A stretch of 64,000 nt of DNA. It comes from Planococcus maritimus (GTDB lineage: Bacteria > Bacillota > Bacilli > Bacillales_A > Planococcaceae). Location: NCBI RefSeq assembly GCF_001687625.2, contig NZ_CP016538.2:2572501-2636500 (forward strand), in the 5' to 3' direction. Below the pieces are notes generated by a model. That model did no database searches and was not told the origin of the DNA. It saw only the letters and a program-made list of their open reading frames with translations. Numbering within the stretch: position 1 is the stretch's first letter; each line of letters opens with the position of its first letter. This document shows, one piece after another, positions 1 to 9,270 of the stretch. A program made the position numbers and the translations under genes.

Positions 1-578
1 CGCCGCGATAACATCGATGGCGTTTTTGCCTTGATGCGGCCGCGCCCCGTGAGCATCTTCGCCGGTAATTTTGCCTTTCAGGAAAATTCCCGAACCGTGA
101 TGAAGCGCTGGCGTCACTTTTCCAAAAGGCAGCTCTTCTTGGGGACGCAGATGAACACCAAACAAATGCGTCACTCCTTTCAAAGCGCCGCGCTCAATCA
201 TCGCAAGCGAACCGTTGCCTTGTTCTTCAGCTGGCTGGAAAATAAAGCGGATGCGTTTAGTCAATTTTTCATCCTTCAAACGCAGGAGCGCCCCAACACC
301 ATCGACATATTGGCATCATGGCCACAGGAATGATTGGCCTGCACTCGGCCGTTCACTTCCTGCCACAAGGCATCGATATCTGCCCGAACCGCGATTACTT
401 CTCCCCCTTCACCGATTTCTGCAAACAATCCCGTGACATCGTCGAAGGTTCGGTATTTCACGCCAAGTTCTTCCATAATCTGCGCAAGCTTTCTCGTGGT
501 CTCGACTTCTTTGAAGCTGACTTCCGGATGTGCATGGAAATGGTCAAAATACGATTCGGTCTGCTGTTTGAACTGCAT
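1..578 (-). pseudogene. M20 family amidohydrolase/peptidase, 5' part, frameshifted
   Basis: N-terminal half of a zinc-dependent M20 amidohydrolase (N-acyl-amino-acid hydrolase type); the 3' part lies beyond the window edge. The ATG at 578 follows an AAGGAGCGGA ribosome binding site. The first frame carries the metal-site signatures [11 protein letters not shown] and [11 protein letters not shown], then stops at 276. A second frame continues without gaps to base 1 with FQPAEEQGNGS and EDAHGARPHQGKNA, both typical of the family. Adding one C to the CCCC run at 291-294 joins the two frames exactly. Either a recent one-base loss or a base-calling error explains this, because no other damage is visible. 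It is followed upstream by another M20 gene (677-2290). Confidence 0.82.
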
Positions 579-676
579 ACAAGATCCGCTCCTTTGCATT
601 ATTCATCTTGTTGAATTGTACCTGTCTTCTTGCTTCAAAACAAACTGGATTTCAAAAATCATTTTCTCTGAATGGC

Positions 677-2290
677 CTAGTTTGCCTGTTCCCCCATATG
701 CAAAATCAAGCTAGCGATAATTTCCGGAATTTCTTCGAAAGCATTTTTCATATGGAGCCGTTCGGTGCGCTTATGCGGGTCTTTGCCGAAAGGGCCGATA
801 TTCAATACCGGTGCGTTGAGCTGCTGCATGGAACGGAACGGGATGCTGTATAGATCGCCGTAGACCGGCGTGTTGTTTTCATAGCTGATCCAACCGCTCG
901 AGGTATCCCGGTAATTGACGTAGCTGAGATCGGAAATGCCATTGAAAAAATGTACTTGCTCGAGTTCCAAATTGAAACGTTCACGTGCGTGTTGGGTTAC
1001 ATATGCCACGCAGTCCTTGATGAACGAGTCTTCACTTGAATTGACCGCTGGGTAATAAGGCGGTGCGAACAATAAGACGATCCCAGGCGTCAGTTCCTGG
1101 CAATTGAGCAGCAAGATGTCCGCGATATGGAACGATTTGTCGCGAACATCGCGGTCTGGGTCCATCAAAGTATCACGTATCAACCGGTTGACATAATCGA
1201 GACCGAATTTTTCTTTGGCGTACTCGACCAGTTCTTCGTACCGAAGGACCCGGATTTCATCGAAACGCGGCGCCATGCCGACTTTTTGGCATAAAGAACG
1301 ATAATCCCCCAAGCATTCCGCGGCGGATTCTTTCGCCAGGCCTTCGAAAATCCCCATGACGTCCTGTGCATTTCTTTCCATCGTAAACACATTATAAAGC
1401 GCTTTGGTGCGATACGGGGTTTGAACTGAATACTCTTCTTTCATATCCCCTTGCGTCAGGGTTACGGGAAGGGGCGTTTTTTCTCCGTGAACGGTTTCGG
1501 AAAACGCCGGATTCCATTCCATTTTGCGCGTCAAATACGTCGACAAAAAGCTTGAAGTCATGCCGGCAAGCGGCTCTCCTGCGTGTGTTTCTTTTCCGTA
1601 AAACAAGGCACTCGGCATGATTTTTCCGATGGATCCGGTATAGATGTATTGCGATTCATCTCCTGGTGATTTCGCAAAGACCGGTTCGCCGTTTAAAAAC
1701 AGCACGTACTCGAGATCGTATTGACGTTCAAGATCCAGCAATTTCGAGACACCGTAACGCATGCCCGCTGAGTTGATTTCTTCATCCGGTACCGACATGA
1801 GGACGATATTGATTGGCCATTTTTCTAAACTGGCCCGTTCAATCAAAGACATATGAATAGCCAGTCCCGACTTCATGTCCATGATGCCCCGGCCGAATAA
1901 ATAATCCCCGGATGCAAGATCTGCCTGCATTTCCGGCTTGAATTCGCTTTTGATCTTATGGAATGCCTTCTCCAGCTCGGCCGGATGATAGGCAAGCGGA
2001 GCTAGATCTCCGTATTCGTGCACAGCCACCGTATCGAAATGGCTGAGCAGCACAACGGTGCGCGAGGCTTGTTCATGCTTATACAAAGCGGTCACATAAC
2101 GCCGTTCCTTATTGACCTCTCCCAAAGATACAAATTCTGGGTGTTGATGAAAATACGCTGTCTCCATTAACTTGGCTTGCAATTTTTCAGGGAATGTCAC
2201 TTCCCCTTCTGTCAGCCCTTGCGACTCCCAGCCTACCAATTGTTCTGTCAGTTCGCGCACTTGTTGTGGTGTTGTCCATAGACCCGCCAT
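677..2290 (-). CDS. rocB: RocB-like M20 family peptidase (arginine utilization protein family)
   Basis: Cytosolic 537-residue metallohydrolase of the M20 superfamily, closest to what I recall of B. subtilis RocB, a protein of the arginine degradation regulon whose exact reaction is not settled. Metal-ligand motifs are in the expected order: LLSHFDTV (His/Asp), FGRGIMDMKSG (bridging Asp) and PDEEINSAG (catalytic Glu and ligand). Length fits RocB (about 560) rather than ordinary M20 peptidases (about 400). The start ATG has an AAAGGAG site. The gene stands alone; a frameshifted M20 relative follows downstream. The symbol reflects family similarity, not proven function. Confidence 0.8.
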   Translation of the reverse strand: MAGLWTTPQQVRELTEQLVGWESQGLTEGEVTFPEKLQAKLMETAYFHQHPEFVSLGEVNKERRYVTALYKHEQASRTVVLLSHFDTVAVHEYGDLAPLAYHPAELEKAFHKIKSEFKPEMQADLASGDYLFGRGIMDMKSGLAIHMSLIERASLEKWPINIVLMSVPDEEINSAGMRYGVSKLLDLERQYDLEYVLFLNGEPVFAKSPGDESQYIYTGSIGKIMPSALFYGKETHAGEPLAGMTSSFLSTYLTRKMEWNPAFSETVHGEKTPLPVTLTQGDMKEEYSVQTPYRTKALYNVFTMERNAQDVMGIFEGLAKESAAECLGDYRSLCQKVGMAPRFDEIRVLRYEELVEYAKEKFGLDYVNRLIRDTLMDPDRDVRDKSFHIADILLLNCQELTPGIVLLFAPPYYPAVNSSEDSFIKDCVAYVTQHARERFNLELEQVHFFNGISDLSYVNYRDTSSGWISYENNTPVYGDLYSIPFRSMQQLNAPVLNIGPFGKDPHKRTERLHMKNAFEEIPEIIASLILHMGEQAN

Positions 2291-2321
2291 GATATCGTCT
2301 CCTTTCGCTATTTCACTATAG

Positions 2322-2350
2322 AAAAAAACGGCTCATACGGGGAGCCGTTT
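2322..2350 (-). terminator. Rho-independent terminator at the end of the EamA gene
   Basis: AAACGGCTC and GAGCCGTTT arms with a 7-nt loop, followed on the minus strand by a run of seven T. The hairpin overlaps the last codons and the stop of the EamA transporter gene. Confidence 0.85.
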
Positions 2351-3246
2351 CCTGCGTTTTCGAAGCAAATCTTCCGCAGCACCTGAGCCGAATAACACCC
2401 CGATGACGATGAGCACTAGACCGATCAAATGGCCGGATGTAATCGTCTCACCGAGTATGAGGCTTGCAGCTACAAGCGAAAACAAGGTATTCAAGTTCAT
2501 GAAAATGGCCGCTTTTGTGGGGCCAGCTTGACCAATTGAGTAATTATACAACATATGTCCGACCGCTGTCCCAATCATTCCCGAAAAGAAGAAAGCCAGC
2601 CAGAACGACGACGGAACTTCCGCAAATGCCGCAATTTCTCCCGGCTCTTGGATAAGCGCGATGACAAATAAGACAATGGCCCTGTCACGAGCATGTATCC
2701 CGTCAATAAGCGCGGATCCAACGAACGGGCCGCATTTGCGATAACGATATAACTGAAGACTTGTGCCAATATCGAAATGAAGACCAATATATCCCCAAGA
2801 CTTAAGCCCGAAGCTGAGTCACTTCCGACCATAACCGTTGTGGCGACGCCTGTAAAACCAATGAAGACTCCCAACCATTGCAGCCGAGAAGGCACCATGC
2901 GCATAATCAGCGAAACCAAAACCGCCGTGAGCATCGGCCCCGTTCCGAGAATCAAACCAGCGTTTGTTCCGGATGTAATCGCCAAGCCCTGAGACAGGAA
3001 ATAATGGTGTGTCACTACATTGAGTAAAGCCCCCAGCAAGATGTATTTCCAATCACTGCGTTTGGGCCAGCGCATCATGCCGAGCGACGCCAAAATGATC
3101 AATACCGTCACCCCGGCGAGCAAAATCCGAAACGCCGTCAGCGTGACCGGATCAACAAATTCCAATAAATACTTTACTGCCGCGAGGTTGAATCCCCACA
3201 CGACCATTACGGACGTTAAGATGCCGTAAATTTTCCATGGAGTCAA
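2333..3246 (-). pseudogene. EamA/DMT-family membrane transporter, frameshifted
   Basis: Drug/metabolite transporter superfamily protein with the usual ten hydrophobic segments over two EamA repeats. The first frame (3246 down to about 2680) carries helices 1-7 and the conserved GTGPMLTAVL stretch. It then leaves frame at VTGPLSYL. The second frame restores the expected VTGAIVLFVIALIQEP and continues to the stop at 2333 through MIGTAVGHMLYNY and LGETITSGHLIG. One missing base in the CCC run at 2680-2682 (GGG on the coding strand) accounts for the break. Substrate is unknown. Joined length would be about 304 residues, normal for the family, so the gene may be intact in the organism if the base is a sequencing error. 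Confidence 0.85.
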
Positions 3247-3290
3247 AAGTGCAGCCCTTCTTTCCTTTATTCCAGATATAGCCTATCATT

Positions 3291-4766
3291 TTACGCTTGT
3301 TTTTCATTTCTGTATAGAATGGCGTTGTAATCATATGCCTGCCTGTTGATCAGTAGGCTAAAGGCGATAAAGGCCACTAGCGACAGCAGGACCGGTACCG
3401 TCACGGTATGTACGCCAAACAAATTGCCGTTTTCGATATTATAGAAATGCAAGGCGATATAGCTAATGATTCCTGTCGCCATGCTCGCCACCGCTCCGTA
3501 TTTATTGCCCCATTTCCAATAAAGCCCAAGCACAATCGGCCAGATGAATGCCGCTTCCAGGCCGCCGAATGCAAATAAATTAAGGAAAATCAGCAAATCA
3601 GGCGGATCGAGCGCCAGCAAGAAGACAATCGTTCCGAGCACTCCTGTGACCCCGAACGACATGCGCTTGATGGTTTTGAGGCTGGCGTCTGGTTTCACAT
3701 AATTCAAGTAAACGTCTTTCACAATCGAAGAGCTGACCAAAAGCAGCAGTGAATCGACTGTCGACATGATCGCCGCCATCGGAGCAGCGAGGACAATTCC
3801 CGCAACCCACGGCGGCAAGGTTTCAAGCGCAATGAGCGGAATGACTTTGTCACCGACTTCGATGCCTGGCAGAATCGGGCGGGCAAACACGCCAATCAAA
3901 TGCATATTAAGCATGATGAATCCGGTAACCACCGTTCCGATGATGAGCGCACGATGCATCGAGCGGGCGTTTTTATAAGACATTGCGCGCACCGCGATTT
4001 GCGGCAAGCCGACAACGCCGACGCCGACGAGAATCCAGAACGAGGAAACGTAAGCAGCACTAAGATTGCCTTCCGCTCCGTACGGCGTGACCAAATTCGG
4101 ATTTTCGTTGATGAGATCTTGCATAATGTTCGAAACCCCACCGCCCGAAATGATAACGGCGATGAGCAAGACGAGCGTCCCGACGAGCATGACCGCCCCT
4201 TGTACCGCATCCGTCAAAGCGACAGCCCGGAAGCCGCCGATGGTCACGTAGACGAGGACGCTAACGGCAAATAAAAACAACGCTGATTGATAGCTGAGCC
4301 CCGTTAAGGATTCGATAAGACGCGCGCCGCCGATCCACTGTGCCGCCATTGCGGAAAACAAGAAAATGATGATGCTTAGCGCAGATAATAAAACGACTAC
4401 TGTGCTATTGTAGCGGGCTTTTAAAAAATCGATCATTGTGACAGCGTTATAGCGCCGTGCCATGATAGCGTATTTTTTTCCGAGAATCATCAAGACAAAA
4501 TAACCGGTGACCACTTGCGTCATCGCCAGCAGCACCCAGCCAAACCCCATCGTATACGCGGTTCCCGGACCACCAAGAAAACTCGAAGCGCTGCCGTATG
4601 TCGCAACCATCGTCATCGCCAGGACAAACCCGCCGAGTTCACGACCACCGAGAAAATAATCACTAATGAAGTTCGACGAGCTAGCCAGTTTCCTGCTCGA
4701 CCAATAACCGATGAAAAAAATGATAATTAAAAAGACAAGCATGGGAATAAGAACGGAATAGTTCAT
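3291..4766 (-). CDS. panF: Sodium/pantothenate symporter PanF
   Basis: Integral membrane sodium:solute symporter (SSS family), 491 residues with about 13 transmembrane segments. It probably imports pantothenate, the vitamin B5 precursor of CoA, with Na+. Family features include the N-terminal DYFLGGRELGGF region, the GSASSFLGGPGTAY sodium-site helix and IGGFRAVALTDAVQG. Assignment to PanF rather than another SSS member rests on overall resemblance and on the upstream yhdT gene, which overlaps it by 4 bp (ATGA) and accompanies panF in many bacteria including E. coli. Confidence 0.85.
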   Translation of the reverse strand: MNYSVLIPMLVFLIIIFFIGYWSSRKLASSSNFISDYFLGGRELGGFVLAMTMVATYGSASSFLGGPGTAYTMGFGWVLLAMTQVVTGYFVLMILGKKYAIMARRYNAVTMIDFLKARYNSTVVVLLSALSIIIFLFSAMAAQWIGGARLIESLTGLSYQSALFLFAVSVLVYVTIGGFRAVALTDAVQGAVMLVGTLVLLIAVIISGGGVSNIMQDLINENPNLVTPYGAEGNLSAAYVSSFWILVGVGVVGLPQIAVRAMSYKNARSMHRALIIGTVVTGFIMLNMHLIGVFARPILPGIEVGDKVIPLIALETLPPWVAGIVLAAPMAAIMSTVDSLLLLVSSSIVKDVYLNYVKPDASLKTIKRMSFGVTGVLGTIVFLLALDPPDLLIFLNLFAFGGLEAAFIWPIVLGLYWKWGNKYGAVASMATGIISYIALHFYNIENGNLFGVHTVTVPVLLSLVAFIAFSLLINRQAYDYNAILYRNEKQA

Positions 4767-5035
4767 CGGTGTTCCTCCTGTTCTTCGTCAAACGGCACAT
4801 CGACAAAGAAGAATTTGACGATAACTGTGACGAGTACAACCATGACCAGGAAGCCGACGATGCAGCTATAGAAAAACCAATCAGGTAATCCGAGTATGTA
4901 CGTATATTCTTCGACTGGCCGACTGCCTAGCCCGTAGGCGAAAGCAAACCACCAGACGAAGTTGAAGAGCGCAAGGCCGAGGCCAATCCAAGCTTCCCGG
5001 TGCGCGATACGAAAGCGCCAATCTGTTTCTTTCAT
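4763..5035 (-). CDS. yhdT: YhdT family (DUF997) small membrane protein, PanF partner
   Basis: A 90-residue protein with two hydrophobic helices (about residues 15-35 and 48-73) and an acidic tail. The region LFNFVWWFAFAYGLGSRP and the following YTYILGLPDWFFYSC are typical of the YhdT/DUF997 family, whose members sit immediately upstream of panF. Its stop codon overlaps the panF start, so the two are translationally coupled. The role is unknown; a small accessory subunit of the symporter is an inference from context. Confidence 0.85.
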   Translation of the reverse strand: MKETDWRFRIAHREAWIGLGLALFNFVWWFAFAYGLGSRPVEEYTYILGLPDWFFYSCIVGFLVMVVLVTVIVKFFFVDVPFDEEQEEHR

Positions 5036-5167
5036 GGGTATCTCTCCGATCCATGGCTATAATGTGTTGTGTCTATCGTACACCAATGGCCGCTGTAAAT
5101 TAAGCACCAGTTTCTTCGCCACTTTTGGGCAAAAATAAAAATTGGTTTCCACATGGGCTTGTCCATA

Positions 5168-5198
5168 AAGAAAACCTCCGGAAGGCTCCGGAGGTTTT
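5168..5198 (-). terminator. Terminator of the membrane-fusion protein gene
   Basis: Perfect 12-bp arms (AAAACCTCCGGA/TCCGGAGGTTTT) with a 4-nt loop immediately after the stop codon at 5201. Confidence 0.88.
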
Positions 5199-5200
5199 GC

Positions 5201-6508
5201 TTAGCGTGCCAATAAATATTCAACATAAGCGCGCCATTCGGTATTTTTTGCGTAAGTGAAGTCTGGCGCAAGACTCGGGAATGGCATGAAGAGCTTCGGC
5301 CGTCCCGGATAATCATGTAGTTGTTCTTCGTTAATCGCAATCTCTCCAGCTTGCATGCCACTCGTGAGAACGACGCGGCCATGCTGCGCGAAGGCAATTT
5401 CGACCGGCACTGTATTTGGGCGGCCATCGATATTCAAGGTATAGGTAGTTCCTTGGGTGTCGTCGTCATCGTAAACCCAGCCATCACGCAAGGCAATCGC
5501 ATCTTGTGCTTCATTCAACGTAATTTCAGCGTTGACGTTGCTGCCATAAGGCACGGTGTCTTGCAACGGTGCTTCAGGCGCGATACGAACTTCGTAAAAG
5601 GCGATAGGGTTGTTTTGCTCGATGCGCCCGAGATCCCGATACGCTTCGAACCATTGCGATTCTTCCGCAGGAATTTCAGAAACGCTGCGGACCGTTCCAG
5701 CAATCGCGCCTTCGATGCCTGGCGCCTGGATAAATACGCGGTCTGCCTGTTCGACTTCGTGCCATTCATCTTCGAGCAGGTACGTGACAAATTCTCGTTC
5801 CGTATTGTAAATTTCAATGCTGAGCGGTGCAGAATCGCGATTGATGCTAGCGACCGTGCCATCGACCGGGCTAATAAGCGCCGGGTTCTCTTGGCTTTGA
5901 GCGAGTTGCGCTTCGACAACCGCAAGCTCGGAATCAATCGCCGCTAAGCGTTGCTGAGCCTGAGCGATGCCAGATGCATACGCGCCGTCTTCCGGTACTT
6001 CCACGCCGACTGAGACATTGACATCCATACGCAGCTCTTGCTCCATGTCTTCACCAAGCCCTGGATAGCTCGAGCTCGTGTTGGAATTCTCGTTCACGCT
6101 GCTGTCTTGAGACGACCGCGCTTGCGTCAATTCCTGCAAAGTCGACTGGACCTCACTGCGTTCTGCTTGCAGCGCGCTTTGCTCCGACTGCCAAATGGCA
6201 CGCTGATCTTCCGACTCGCTTTCGTTCAAACGAGCAAGTTCAGTACCTGCTGTCACGGCGTCGCCTTCTTTGACGAGCCATTGCTCAAGCGCTTCATGGT
6301 CTTGCACGTAAATTTCCATCGTATCCTGCGGTGCCGTCAATGCTTCTTTCGGCAAAGTTTCCGTATACGTGTGGGTATATGCTTGCTCGTATTCACTGAC
6401 ATACAATTCTTTTGAAATGATGCTTTTTTCACCGAACAGCAATAAAAAGTTCGAGGTCAAAAACGCGACGACGGCAATGGACAAGCCGATAAAGAAAAAG
6501 CGGTTCAT
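5201..6508 (-). CDS. HlyD/RND-type membrane fusion (periplasmic adaptor-like) protein
   Basis: 435-residue secreted protein anchored by one N-terminal transmembrane segment (about residues 3-25). A biotinyl-lipoyl-like half-motif (EQWLVKEGDAVTAGTELARL) precedes a helical, Gln/Glu-rich coiled-coil section (about 100-210). The second half-motif, ALISPVDGTVASINRDSAPL, and a beta-barrel part follow. This is the architecture of HlyD-family adaptors of efflux or secretion machines. It overlaps the upstream membrane gene by 4 bp and lacks an adjacent ABC ATPase or permease, unlike the B. subtilis YknWXYZ set. The transported substrate cannot be inferred. Confidence 0.72.
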   Translation of the reverse strand: MNRFFFIGLSIAVVAFLTSNFLLLFGEKSIISKELYVSEYEQAYTHTYTETLPKEALTAPQDTMEIYVQDHEALEQWLVKEGDAVTAGTELARLNESESEDQRAIWQSEQSALQAERSEVQSTLQELTQARSSQDSSVNENSNTSSSYPGLGEDMEQELRMDVNVSVGVEVPEDGAYASGIAQAQQRLAAIDSELAVVEAQLAQSQENPALISPVDGTVASINRDSAPLSIEIYNTEREFVTYLLEDEWHEVEQADRVFIQAPGIEGAIAGTVRSVSEIPAEESQWFEAYRDLGRIEQNNPIAFYEVRIAPEAPLQDTVPYGSNVNAEITLNEAQDAIALRDGWVYDDDDTQGTTYTLNIDGRPNTVPVEIAFAQHGRVVLTSGMQAGEIAINEEQLHDYPGRPKLFMPFPSLAPDFTYAKNTEWRAYVEYLLAR

Positions 6509-7194
6509 AGAATCGGCCCCCCTTGCATAAAGTCCCGAAGCATTTCATCAACCGGAATTTGGCTGAACAACGCGACAATCAATGCGGAAATCACATGAAT
6601 AACGATCAGTGAAAGCAAGATAATTTTCGGTGACACACGCGAGAAATTTTTGATGAAGCGATACTGAATCGCAATGATCAATGACGTAAACAAGGTCAAT
6701 TGGTTAAAGAAATAGATCAAATAGCTATTTTCCAGGAACGTCGCAGCAATTGGCCCGAATGAAAATGGCGAAAAGGCCATTGTGTAGCCGTTCCATGCGA
6801 ATATTCCAAAGATCAAGCCTTTTTCAAGCACTAACAATGCCGTAACGTAAGCTTGCATCACAAGCATCGCCTTCCATGGGATGCCAATAATTCGGCCGTA
6901 TAAATACGGGGCGATGTACAAGTGGAAACTTAAATACAAACCGCCCCACAGCAAAGTACCGACAAGCGATGTCCAACGCGCAAGCGTATAACCGTCAAAC
7001 ATGCCCGCCGCAAGCAATGGCGTCAACGATCCGGTGTTCATGCCCCAAATTTCAGGTAACGCAAAGACCAGCAAGCCGAGCACTAAGATAACGGCCAATC
7101 GCTTATTGATTTGCCTCATTTCGGTGTGTCGTAAATTATGTATGAGTTGGCCTTGGTTCAGGAAGAAATGCCAAAATTTAAAATCAGATATCAT
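6505..7194 (-). CDS. Polytopic membrane protein, possibly Yip1-like
   Basis: 229-residue hydrophobic protein with about five transmembrane helices (near residues 33-52, 70-95, 108-128, 155-178 and 190-215). I do not recognise a diagnostic motif. The pairing with a downstream membrane-fusion protein recalls YknW (Yip1 family) with YknX in B. subtilis, and a Yip1-like role in assembling or supporting the adaptor is a guess from that context. The ATG at 7194 has an AAAGGA site nine bases upstream. It is the first gene of a two-gene unit. Confidence 0.6.
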   Translation of the reverse strand: MISDFKFWHFFLNQGQLIHNLRHTEMRQINKRLAVILVLGLLVFALPEIWGMNTGSLTPLLAAGMFDGYTLARWTSLVGTLLWGGLYLSFHLYIAPYLYGRIIGIPWKAMLVMQAYVTALLVLEKGLIFGIFAWNGYTMAFSPFSFGPIAATFLENSYLIYFFNQLTLFTSLIIAIQYRFIKNFSRVSPKIILLSLIVIHVISALIVALFSQIPVDEMLRDFMQGGPIL

Positions 7195-7443
7195 GCGCTT
7201 AAGTCCTTTCAGGCAAATGGCGTTCTGCTTAATTTTACTTTACCAAAAAACCAAGCGCTTTGAAACGAATTCCCTGCCACAATTTTCAATATTTGGTGGC
7301 TTTGAGACGAATGGCATAGGATTGTGGTGAATTTCAAATTAGTAAAGGGTGAAGTGGAGTGGAAGTAGGAGATGTTTAATGAAGAAAAGTGATGTGAAAG
7401 AAGTGAGCAGAAAAAGCTTACGCTTTTCGACTGCGTTGCAGGG

Positions 7444-7535
7444 GGCTGCTTGCCGTGGGGCGGGTGTTGAGCCAACGTGCCAAAAAGCGCGGCACGTTTG
7501 TCTCGCCAGCCCGCGCGGTCCCACAGGCGTCAGCC
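7444..7535 (+). repeat. 92-bp nested-hairpin intergenic repeat, copy 1
   Basis: Folds as a nested stem: GGCTG/CAGCC, GTGGG/CCCAC, CGGG/CCCG, GAG/CTC and CGTGCC (7476-7481) with GGCACG (7491-7496). A second copy of identical 92-bp length lies at 57972-58063 in the same orientation. The two differ at a paired position (C-G here, T-A there), so pairing is kept. Confidence 0.85.
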
Positions 7536-7826
7536 CCCCTCCACTCCGTCTTTAATTTTAGAGTGGAAGGAAACTTCTTCTCCTCACTCATTATTATGTG
7601 TGTGCTTGTTTCATGAATTATAGCTTATATCATTTGGAACAAAGATAATGCGATTGTGCGTGCTAATTCACCACAAGCTTTTCGATTCGAATAGCTCAGT
7701 ACCAGATACCGCGTTCTGGGAAGCGATTTCCCCACTAGCCGGCAACTGAATACAGAAAGAAAGCTATGTAAACTAGCATTACCTAATGAAATCTCAAAGC
7801 CGCCTAGCGTAAAAGGGTGAGCCGAT

Positions 7827-7859
7827 GCAATAAGACAAGTGTTTTTCTTGGCTTATTGC
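7827..7859 (+). repeat. 33-nt CATAAG-type hairpin, diverged single copy
   Basis: GCAATAAG and CTTATTGC arms around a 17-nt loop. It has the same length and loop as the 58-kb array units (GCCATAAG/CTTATGGC), with a compensated C-G to A-T change in the stem. The flanking GAGGCC..CCC.AAGC..GGCGGCGA sequence also matches the array unit. Confidence 0.75.
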
Positions 7860-7968
7860 AAGAGGCCAACCCAAAGCCCGGCGGCGATTATCAACGCGAA
7901 ACTTAAATGGAATATAGAAATATCTCCACATACAAACACTCGCTAACTTCACTTAATTCCACACAATG

Positions 7969-7996
7969 AAAAAACCTCCGCGGCTGCGGAGGCTTC
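7969..7996 (-). terminator. Terminator downstream of the DUF2187 gene
   Basis: CCTCCG/CGGAGG hairpin (7975-7992) followed on the minus strand by GTTTTTTC; it ends the short gene at 7999. Confidence 0.8.
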
Positions 7997-7998
7997 GT

Positions 7999-8229
7999 TT
8001 ATTGATCTGCGACAATCTTGTATTTCTTATGTGAAATTACGGTCATGTTGGAAGCAGCGCCGATTTCCTTGGCGTCTTCTGGTGAAATCTCGACGATCAC
8101 CGAATTGTCCATAATTTTGAAGATGGTTCCGTTAACGTCCACGCCATTGCGGTTGAATGAGATCCATTCGCCGATTTTACGGGCCGCTACAAATTCAGAT
8201 ACTTCTTTTTCATGGGGTTGAAATGCCAT
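7999..8229 (-). CDS. DUF2187 (YkvS-like) family protein
   Basis: 76-residue cytosolic protein with a small beta-rich, KOW-like fold. The core GEWISFNRNGVDVNGTIFKI followed by NSVIVEIS and ending VISHKKYKIV matches the DUF2187/YkvS family found across Bacillaceae. No function is established for the family. The ATG is preceded by GAGAGGCG. It is monocistronic, with its own terminator, and lies downstream of the dpp-ykf operon. Confidence 0.78.
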   Translation of the reverse strand: MAFQPHEKEVSEFVAARKIGEWISFNRNGVDVNGTIFKIMDNSVIVEISPEDAKEIGAASNMTVISHKKYKIVADQ

Positions 8230-8307
8230 CGTTATCCACGCCTCTCTATAATGAAAACATTATCTATCTATTATAGCATAAATTTATGGTAATTTCATCT
8301 GTTTCAC

Positions 8308-9270
8308 TTACTCATACAAATGACAAGCGACGTAATGGCCGGGCTCTTTTTCCTGCCATGCCGGCTTTTTCTCTGCACAAATGCTCATGGCATGCGGACA
8401 GCGCGTCCGGAAGACACAGCCGCTCGGCGGATCGATGGGGCTCGGAAGTTCCCCTTCTAAAATCACGCGTTCGCGGGCTTCTTCGATATCTGGATCTGGA
8501 ATCGGGATCGCTGACAGCAAAGCTTCCGTATACGGATGCAAAGGTTTGTCATACAACTGGTCGGCCGTCGTCAGTTCGACCATATGCCCCAAGTACATGA
8601 CGCCGATGCGATCGGATATGTATTTGACCATGCTGAGGTCATGCGCAATGAATAAATACGTCAGTCCTTTTTCCTTTTGCAGCTTTTGCAGGAGCATGAC
8701 GACTTGCGCTTGGACCGACACATCGAGTGCCGAGATCGGTTCGTCGGCGATAATGAAATCCGGGTCGAGCGATAAAGCCCGGGCGATGCCGATGCGCTGT
8801 CTTTGCCCACCGGAGAATTCATGTGGATAGCGATTGGCATGATCACGGTTCAACCCAACGTCTTCGAGCAATTGATAGACGCGCGCCTGCAACTCTTTTT
8901 TGTTCTTATACAAGCCATGTACTTGCATCGGTTCAGCAATAATCTCGAAAACGGTTGAACGCGGATTAAGAGATGCGTATGGATCCTGGAAAATCATTTG
9001 CATATTGCGCAAGTAATCGAAGCGGTCCTTATCAGACATCTTGTGGATATCGACGCCGTTGTATTCGACTTTGCCGTCTGTCGAGCTGTACAAGCCCATA
9101 ATGGTCCGGCCGGCCGTCGATTTGCCGCAACCTGATTCTCCTACGAGCCCGAACGTTTCGCCGCGCTTGATATCAAAAGAAATGCCGTCGACTGCTTTTA
9201 AGGTCGTGTCTTTGCCGAGGTCGAAATGGCGCTTGAGTTCCTGTACGGACAGTAAAGTTTCGTTCGTCAT
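8308..9270 (-). CDS. ykfD: Peptide ABC transporter ATP-binding protein YkfD (DppF/OppF type)
   Basis: Cytosolic ABC ATPase energising dipeptide uptake together with DppD. It shows Walker A (GESGCGKST), Q-loop (MIFQDPYASLNPR), signature FSGGQRQRIGIA, Walker B (FIIADEP) and the C-terminal oligopeptide-transporter extension with the Cys cluster CVFRTRCPHAMSIC, a likely iron-sulfur or metal site. The ATG at 9270 follows AGGAGGAAACTAC and overlaps the ykfC stop by 4 bp. It is the last gene of the operon, as in B. subtilis. 320 residues. Confidence 0.9.
   Translation of the reverse strand: MTNETLLSVQELKRHFDLGKDTTLKAVDGISFDIKRGETFGLVGESGCGKSTAGRTIMGLYSSTDGKVEYNGVDIHKMSDKDRFDYLRNMQMIFQDPYASLNPRSTVFEIIAEPMQVHGLYKNKKELQARVYQLLEDVGLNRDHANRYPHEFSGGQRQRIGIARALSLDPDFIIADEPISALDVSVQAQVVMLLQKLQKEKGLTYLFIAHDLSMVKYISDRIGVMYLGHMVELTTADQLYDKPLHPYTEALLSAIPIPDPDIEEARERVILEGELPSPIDPPSGCVFRTRCPHAMSICAEKKPAWQEKEPGHYVACHLYE

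Larger units (their letters stand above)
7195..7968. other. 774-bp non-coding region with structured repeats
   Basis: No convincing gene is seen. It holds one 92-bp nested-hairpin repeat (7444-7535), a flanking CCACTC...GAGTGG hairpin (about 7541-7566) and one diverged copy of the 33-nt hairpin repeat (7827-7859). Short open frames here follow the repeats and lack ribosome binding sites. Confidence 0.7.

Noticed and set aside
7349..7555. 68-residue plus-strand frame
   Set aside because: Runs through the 92-bp hairpin repeat; low-complexity basic product, no credible start signal.
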